Source: Tomocerus qinae
Lineage: Eukaryota > Arthropoda > Collembola > Entomobryomorpha > Tomoceridae
Direction of reading: 5' to 3'
Assembly: GCA_020055645.1 (NCBI GenBank)
Contig: CM034550.1
Span: 14,335,001 to 14,399,000 of the forward strand
DNA: 64,000 nt
Part shown: positions 57,601 through 64,000 of the stretch, piece after piece
Position numbering within the stretch: the first letter of the stretch is position 1
How the letters are laid out: each line of letters starts with the position of its first letter
Notes under the pieces: model-generated
Databases searched by the model: none
Told to the model about the DNA's origin: nothing
What the model saw: the letters and a program-made list of their open reading frames with translations, nothing else
Made by a program: the position numbers and the translations under genes

Positions 57601-60600
57601 TCCTCCAAGAGATCCGAATACTGGTCTTCCTTATGAAACCACAACACCAACTTATGATGCTCAGGCGTCGGAGCAATTGTCAACCACAACAGAAGCTACA
57701 GGGACATCAGGCACATTTACAACAAGTACCTCAGCAACAACAGGAGATAGCCAGACAACTATGAGTCAAGAAATTTCTAACGTTTTCCAGAATCCTCCTA
57801 ATCGATTGAGAAATCAACAAGCGTCCAGGCCAAAAGTTAATTTTATCAGTCATGACACAAAGAAAAGACCAGGAGTTCAAATCAGCAATCCTCATCCTGA
57901 TCTATATTACAATAATTTAAGTCCGACGAATCCTTCAGGACTCCCAAGTGCAGTCAACCTTCCTCATCATCCATTAGGACCTGTATACTTCCGAAATCCA
58001 GAATACACAGTCAGAGATCCAATTGCTATCAAAATGGGTCCTACCACAACAACGACAACAACAACAAGTCAAAGACCTCCAACGCTTATGGATGAGGAAG
58101 AACACGATGTAGCCAATACGATTGCAAGATTTACAACTGTCAAACCATCAGACGGATCTTTGAGTGAGTACTACATGAAACACAAGCCTAGACAAAGACC
58201 AAATCCAATCGTGCGCTACACAGGCTTGGGTGTTACGAACAGAGTCCCCAGTACAGCTAATGTTGCAGATATTTATTACAGAATTATGGACACCACAAGT
58301 ACGGATGTAACAACTTTTAACAATGCTCCGGAATTGGTCGATTTTGATAACAGTGCTGATCAGACGCCAGCAAATAGCAATTTCTTCTCGAATATAAATT
58401 CGTCCAAGATTCACCATCAACATAAAAATCAACAACAGCATGATCAAGGAAATTTACTGGAGCATAATGACAGTCTTGTGAGCACTACTAATAGTTTCTG
58501 GGTGAACAAAGAGGCTGTTACTCCTTTATATGGATTTCAAACTGTTTCTACCACGAAAAGTCCAACTACCAATCCTTACTGGACAAATAACAGCCCCAAA
58601 CCGGAATTACATCAAAATGAACCTGAAAATAGTTTTGATAGTTTGCGACAAGCATCATCTCAACAACCATTCATTGATAATCATGCCAGTGAACAGACAC
58701 TTTCTCAAACGTATTACAAAAACGAACAAAATTTCAATTTGGATATTAATAACCATGGACAAAAAACTGACATTAATTCACGACAGAAAATAAAACGCAG
58801 ACCTGGAAAGGTTGTGAAAATTAAATCTGAACTTTCATGGACTACCCGCCCAACTACTACAACAACTGCGAAACCTTATAGTGTCAGTAAACAAACACAC
58901 GTACAGACTTACGGCTTGGCACAGTCGGCGAACGATCAGATGTATCTGGATAAAGGTGTCACTTCACAAACAATTGTACCGAGTGGAAGACCATTCGTCC
59001 AACCTGATTGGGCTGGTCCTGGAGATGGTAACGATAATACCCGCTTCTCCGAAAACAATGATATTACTAATGGCAGAAAGTCAAAGAATTTGAGTAAGGG
59101 GAAACCAGAATCTGATGAAGATACTGAAAACGGGAAAAGTGATGAAGAAGATAGCATCACTTCTCATTCGGAAAATGAAGCACAGACACAGCATTGGCCA
59201 CCTAAAGGAAAACAAACTGTACTGGTTAATAGCTTCATCACGCATCCAATTAGCAATGATTATGAATATGATCAAAAAGGTTCTCCTACAACGCAATCTC
59301 CTAAAACTTGGGTAAGCACGGTAGCTCCGAATTCTAATTTTGCTGTGAATCTCGAATTGATTCCACCGAAATCAGAAGAAGACGAAGATGATGACGATAC
59401 TGAAAGTAGCACACTTAAGTCACTGGCAAATAATATTAAAAAATCCACAAAAGGCTTATGGAATGCAGTTACAGGAGTAGTTTGGAAAGGAAACTCCAAT
59501 AATGCCCAAGAATCAACGAGTCCTAAATCTGTCAAGAAATATTCTCCATCGAGCACAACAGCCCGGCCTTATAATCACGTTCCATCTCAAGATCATTCTG
59601 ATTTGATTAAAAATGCACTAGAATTCGCAGTCAATCCTTCCAATTTTAAAAATAAACCACCAGAATTCTTTGCGCAAGAGAAACCTGGAATTTTCAAACG
59701 ACCACCGTTCCATATTGATCCTAATCGTCCTCCGCCACCCGCTTACCCAACAGCTAGTAGTGAAACTCTAAATACTCAAATCCCTGACGAGAACTACAAT
59801 TACAATCCTACCGGAGTTCATGGCCTAGATTACACTACAGAACAAGGCCAGTTAGATTCGAATGAAATTGTCCCACCATTGACACCCCCTCCTCTTGTAT
59901 ATCCTAATGAGCTTAAAGATTACCGACCTATGTTCCCAAAACCAGAAAATTTCCAGGAACACGACTCAACCACAAATACTTATGATGATAATGAAAGAAT
60001 TCCAGGACTCAATCCTCCCGATTTTTCAGATAATAACGACAGACCTCCACAACAGAACAATAACTATCCTGACACTGCTGAAGTCCTAAGCAATTTGGCT
60101 GCAAATTTAAATTTGAATCCTATTACTCAAAATCCTCCGACTCCCCTTCATGTTGAAATTAAAAGTCATGATATGGATCTATCAACCACACCTACCCCAA
60201 GACCATTCCTTCCTGCTTTTCCAAGCACGGAATCACCAAATAATAATGTTTTCCATGATGACAGCACCAATTTTAGGAAAAATCGAAACAACAACAATCA
60301 AAATTATGACAAGCATCTTCACAGTTTTAATGGAGCCAATTTTAATAATAACGACCAAAACGGAGGAAATAATAGAGAAAATGAATTCAAAAGCAACTCC
60401 TTCTCTCAAAATCATAATGAACACGATTCGAGAAAACCAACTCTTGGCCCAGATTTCCAAGGAAGTCAGCAACAAGAAAAGTATGAAAATTCTCCTACTG
60501 CACGTTTTAATTTAAAGAACCCTCATCTTGATACTGGCGTTTATACATCCGAAGTTTTTGCTGTCCCACTTCCTCCAGGAGAAAATGAGAAAAGTAACGT

Positions 60601-63577
60601 TGGACAAATTCCAGATTTCTTTTCTCACCCAGAGAAAAATAACCAAAACAATCAAAATAACCGATTCCCTATATTTAACGAAAATCAAGGAGACAAAAAC
60701 AATGACAGATTCCCAGGTTCTGAAAGTAATGAATTCAATTATAACGATAAAGATTCAAGAGGATCAGGATCAACAGAAAAATACCCAGAATACCCGAACG
60801 GATTTGAACCTTATCAAAACCAGGAAGGAACAAATGGTTTCACACAAAATAGCAATATTCAATCACCGACTCCTCCTGAAAGTTTTCAAACTTTTGTTTC
60901 AACTGTTGCTCCCAGTATCCAATTACCTGTGGGCAGTAGGGAAGAATTTGCTAATAAACTCAAAACTCTTGGGAGTAGTGTCAATGATATTCTTTCTCAA
61001 GCTCAAAACTTTCAGAATAGAGACAAAAATGGAGGTTTATTTGAGACACGGCCATCAACTGGAAATAATTTTCTCAAGAATATCGATCCTTTTGATATTA
61101 CTCAAGATAATTTCAAAGGACCTATAGAAAGTTTTAATCCGGAGGAAGGACCTTCACCAACTCCTGGAAGCCACTACAATAGAAACCAACATACAGGAAA
61201 GCCACATTTCAATTCGGAAGAACCCAGGCTTGCTAGTCCTACACCGACACCCATTTTCGGAGCTCGCATTCCAAATCAACCACGAAACAAGAACATTTTC
61301 AATCTGCCAGAAAGAATAAGCGGATTTGGGGTAAAAGAAAATAACTTTGGGAGCAGTCAGAACAGTTTCGAGCAGAATCCTAACTTCAAGTCAAACGAAG
61401 GTGGAGCTAATTTTGGAAATAATGGAAATGGAAACTTCCAAGAAAATTCTGGTACCTTTGGGGAGATTATCAAGGATGCTTTCAAAGAAAACGAAAATAA
61501 TTTTGAACAGACCCAATACTCACAATTTGGAAATGCCGGGGATGGTAATAAGTTTGGCCAAAACGGAAACAATTTTGAGGGTGAACAAAATCCAAATCAG
61601 AATAATTTTAATCCAACTACCGATAATTACAATTCGGACAACACCAATAATCAATTTAACCAAAATCCTAATTTCGATGGTTTTCCACCTGAAAATCCAA
61701 ATTTTAACAACGGAAATAGTCAGCCCATTGCTGATTATGGACCTGACAACAATAATTTCCCTCCAGATAATTTCAATCCCAATTTTCCTCAAAATGCTCC
61801 AGTTTCCTACTCAAACCCGACAAAATTCGAAGAAAACTTTGAATCAACAACCGTAAATAATTTCAATAATAATCAATTCACAAGCGATCCTGCAATTCCC
61901 TCTGCAACAAGACAAGGAAGTAAAGAATACGATATAACATCCGACCCTGACACAGTTGATATTACTGTAGACGAGAGCAAAAAACATCTTCCGAATCGTT
62001 TCAAGTCTTACGATATCACCACAGATCCTGATACAGTTGATATAACAGAAGATGATCCAGAATTTCCTGACAGATTTAATAATATTAGGAGGAACTTTGT
62101 GCACAAACGACGAAGGAATAAAGTCGGTGGGAAAAATGGTCGTCGACGAAGGCTCAGACTCATCAGACATCCCAATATGCAAAATCCAAGTGAGGAAACT
62201 AATGATCTACCTGGAACTAGAATAGGAACTCGAAACCAAGGACGGAGAAGAAATCAGATGGTGAGAAATGGTAGAAGAAATCGTCAACCTGGTAGTCGAA
62301 TACAGGAAAACTCCGTAGAAATCAATCGACGAAGTAGTAATGTAGACGGAGATATCTCTTACATCGATCCACCTCAACAATCCCCTCAAAATACAAAGAT
62401 AATAGGAAAAGAAAACAATTTAGCCAAAAACTTACAAAATAATAGCAGAAATGGCAGAGTATCTCATAATAACACAAGATTAGAGACATCAGAAAGCAGG
62501 CGAGTTGGCACTGTGGTAAATGCTCCAAGTCCATACGTTGAAAACTACCAAAATTCAAGGCGGAAAAGTAATGTAGGAGAAAATATTAATTCTCGTAGTC
62601 AAAATCAAAACACAATTCCTTCTGCGACAAGAAAACCAGTAGCAAGCGTTACAAGAGGTCCTCCTGATATCATTACTGCCCAACAGTCAGGTTACCAATT
62701 CCCAATTTTGAATTCCAACAATCAGAAAAATTTCCAGCAACTTCCTTCTCCAGTTTTTACCCATTCTAAAAACTTTTTAGTGACTGTTGGGAGTCCAACG
62801 ACACTGAAACCAGTTTCCGTCCTTCAAGATGTAACTCCAAAGAGAAATATTGCATCAATAACAAACGTAGACATAGCCAGACGATCTAAACCTACCCGAC
62901 GAATTGAAAAAATCTCCCAACCCTCCCCTTTAATTCCAAATGTGACAAATTCCGTAGAATATGACCAACAACCAGACGATTATTACGACAAACTCCAGAG
63001 CTTTTTCGCTTCTTTTTACGATCAACAAAGTACTGCACCTTCCCCTTCTTTAAATAAAGGTAGGACTCAGTCAAATCCCAAAAATTCATCTTCACAGCAT
63101 CAGAAAGGTCAAAATAGCTCTCGAAGAGAATCAGATGCGAATACTCAACAAAGTAGAAGTAAAGCAGTAAGAAATAGTAGAGCCCCGAGTGGGCAATCGC
63201 AAAGTGCTGTTAGTAATGCCAATTTTAGAACGAAAGGTAATAGCAGAAGCTCAAGTTTAGTTAGAGATAGTAGGGTAAGTAATTCTAGTGTTCATAAACG
63301 AGGAGTAGGTGAAGGAGTAGCTGCCAAATTAGCTTCCAGTAATAGTAAATACTCACAAACACATGTGCCTAAAGCATCTGATGTTTCTTATGCGAATTCG
63401 CAATCGCGACCTAAATCTAAAGACACGCCTCATAATCATATTAATTCTAGAACTAAACCAAGACCTGGTTCCACAGTCAAAAGTAAAGCCATTACCACAG
63501 AATCCTTACGTGCTGCTAGAAATGCCAGACCAAATCTTATGGCAATTTCCCATAGAAATTCTAAATCAAAAGCATAA
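51625..63577 (+). CDS. G6: giant GMC-domain protein with a tail of about 2280 residues
   Basis: Exons: 51625-51829, 53221-53277, 53388-53470, 53552-53611, 53941-53980, 54058-54204, 54389-54520, 54698-54819, 55551-55724, 55801-56425, 56499-63577; 2907 aa. The leader is basic then hydrophobic (FFFGFVASLSMIISSY), followed by FIIVGAGTAGCLLANR and a complete GMC domain to about residue 625. Both active-site residues are gone: His is Asp560 (SLNDPAGTCAMG) and Asn is Pro605 (VGSPTQAAV). Signature 2 has Ala for Pro (IESAKLLLLSGIG). The last exon, 7.1 kb without an intron, adds a tail with NGPNFNNNG repeats, Pro/Gln and Thr runs, an acidic patch (EEDEDDDDTE), Asn/Phe-rich stretches, a duplicated YDIT-DPDTVDIT block, then Arg/Ser-rich basic ends with many dibasic sites. 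It is probably secreted or surface-bound; its function is unknown and a structural or matrix role is inference. Confidence 0.85.
56970..57115 (+). repeat. Coding repeat PNFNNNGNNG in G6
   Basis: Four near-identical 30-bp units encode the decapeptide PNFNNNGNNG, the last changed to APNFNNNDN, and run into an Asn stretch. Copies are almost identical at DNA level, indicating recent slippage or unequal exchange. Confidence 0.85.
61928..62052 (+). repeat. Duplicated acidic block YDIT-DPDTVDIT in G6
   Basis: The motif YDITSDPDTVDIT recurs as YDITTDPDTVDIT about 80 bp later, each followed by an acidic stretch and N/D-RF. It stands immediately before the Arg-rich segment (62090-62330), so the chain switches abruptly from acidic to basic. 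Confidence 0.85.
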
Positions 63578-64000
63578 TGATTTTCCATAAATTAGTCATT
63601 ATTAATTTGTAAATTTATAATTTTATTTAACAATGCACCTTTGACCAACTAGACCTTAATTTTCAACAATAACGACTACCAAACACTGACTCTGACAAAA
63701 CTAGACAAAAAATCTTGAACTCATTACTATCTGAACTACATTCTCTCCCAGACTGGACTCATAAACAATACTTAATTACTCCTGACTGACTTTGACTTGA
63801 TTTTCAATACAAATTTTCGTTTACCTCATAAGGAAAACTTTGGAAGACGGAAAGAAACCATTTACAAATGGAGGGTTAAACGTGCATAACTTAAGTTTGC
63901 AGAAAACACTCTAAAAATCACGTATTTCTTCCTAGAAATGATTTTCCTAAGTTATAAGTTGTCTTTTCTGTGGTGTGCGTGCTTTTATAGGAATTGGTTA
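63578..64000. other. 3' flank of G6
   Basis: AT-rich sequence after the stop codon, presumably 3' UTR. I see no perfect AATAAA and no other gene. Confidence 0.6.

Noticed and set aside
57270..61856. Alternative frames inside the G6 terminal exon
   Set aside because: All lie within the single 7-kb frame that continues the GMC domain. Their composition mirrors codon shifts of Asn/Pro repeats.

Overview
The window is arthropod nuclear DNA, most likely hexapod. The evidence is GT-AG introns of about 55-150 bp, strong AT bias, AATAAA poly(A) signals, two ordinary animal genes (a CISD2-type CDGSH protein and the mitochondrial Rho GTPase Miro), and a tandem array of insect-type GMC (glucose-methanol-choline) FAD oxidoreductases. 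The species cannot be named from the sequence.

Layout. Six GMC paralogues, here called G1-G6, all lie on the + strand: G1 361-4225 (5' end outside the window), G2 7151-12993, G3 15114-20885, G4 23825-28569, G5 42647-47115 and G6 51625-63577. Between G4 and G5 lie a CISD2-like gene (minus, 29874-30843) and Miro (plus, 33303-36868). The rest is AT-rich intergenic DNA with a 45-bp minisatellite (about 40.7-41.6 kb), a 10/20-bp repeat (4.72-4.80 kb) and a probable solo LTR inside a G3 intron. Splice models were built by hand. Every complete gene closes in frame and matches its paralogues, but none has transcript support.

The GMC array is the main point of interest. G4 (646 aa) and G3 (840 aa) keep both residues of the GMC active site, the His of the HPxGT motif and the Asn of the later GNxxAP-like motif. 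The other four have lost the His (to Asp in G1, G5 and G6, to Gly in G2), and G1 and G6 have also lost the Asn. The changed copies carry long low-complexity C-terminal tails encoded by one terminal exon: about 420 aa in G1, 610 in G2, 275 in G5 and about 2280 in G6. G3 has about 215 aa and G4 almost none. Introns fall from 26-27 in G3/G4 to 10 in G6. The array therefore looks like a series from ordinary enzyme to secreted or membrane-anchored pseudoenzyme scaffold with a disordered tail. A structural or extracellular-matrix role is inference.

A second striking feature is in G3. A 105-bp segment (18874-18978) interrupts a conserved exon. It is a near-identical reverse complement of part of the G2 tail repeat, is flanked by a 5-bp direct repeat, and has GT...AG ends, so it looks like a very young intron made from antisense coding DNA of a neighbouring paralogue.
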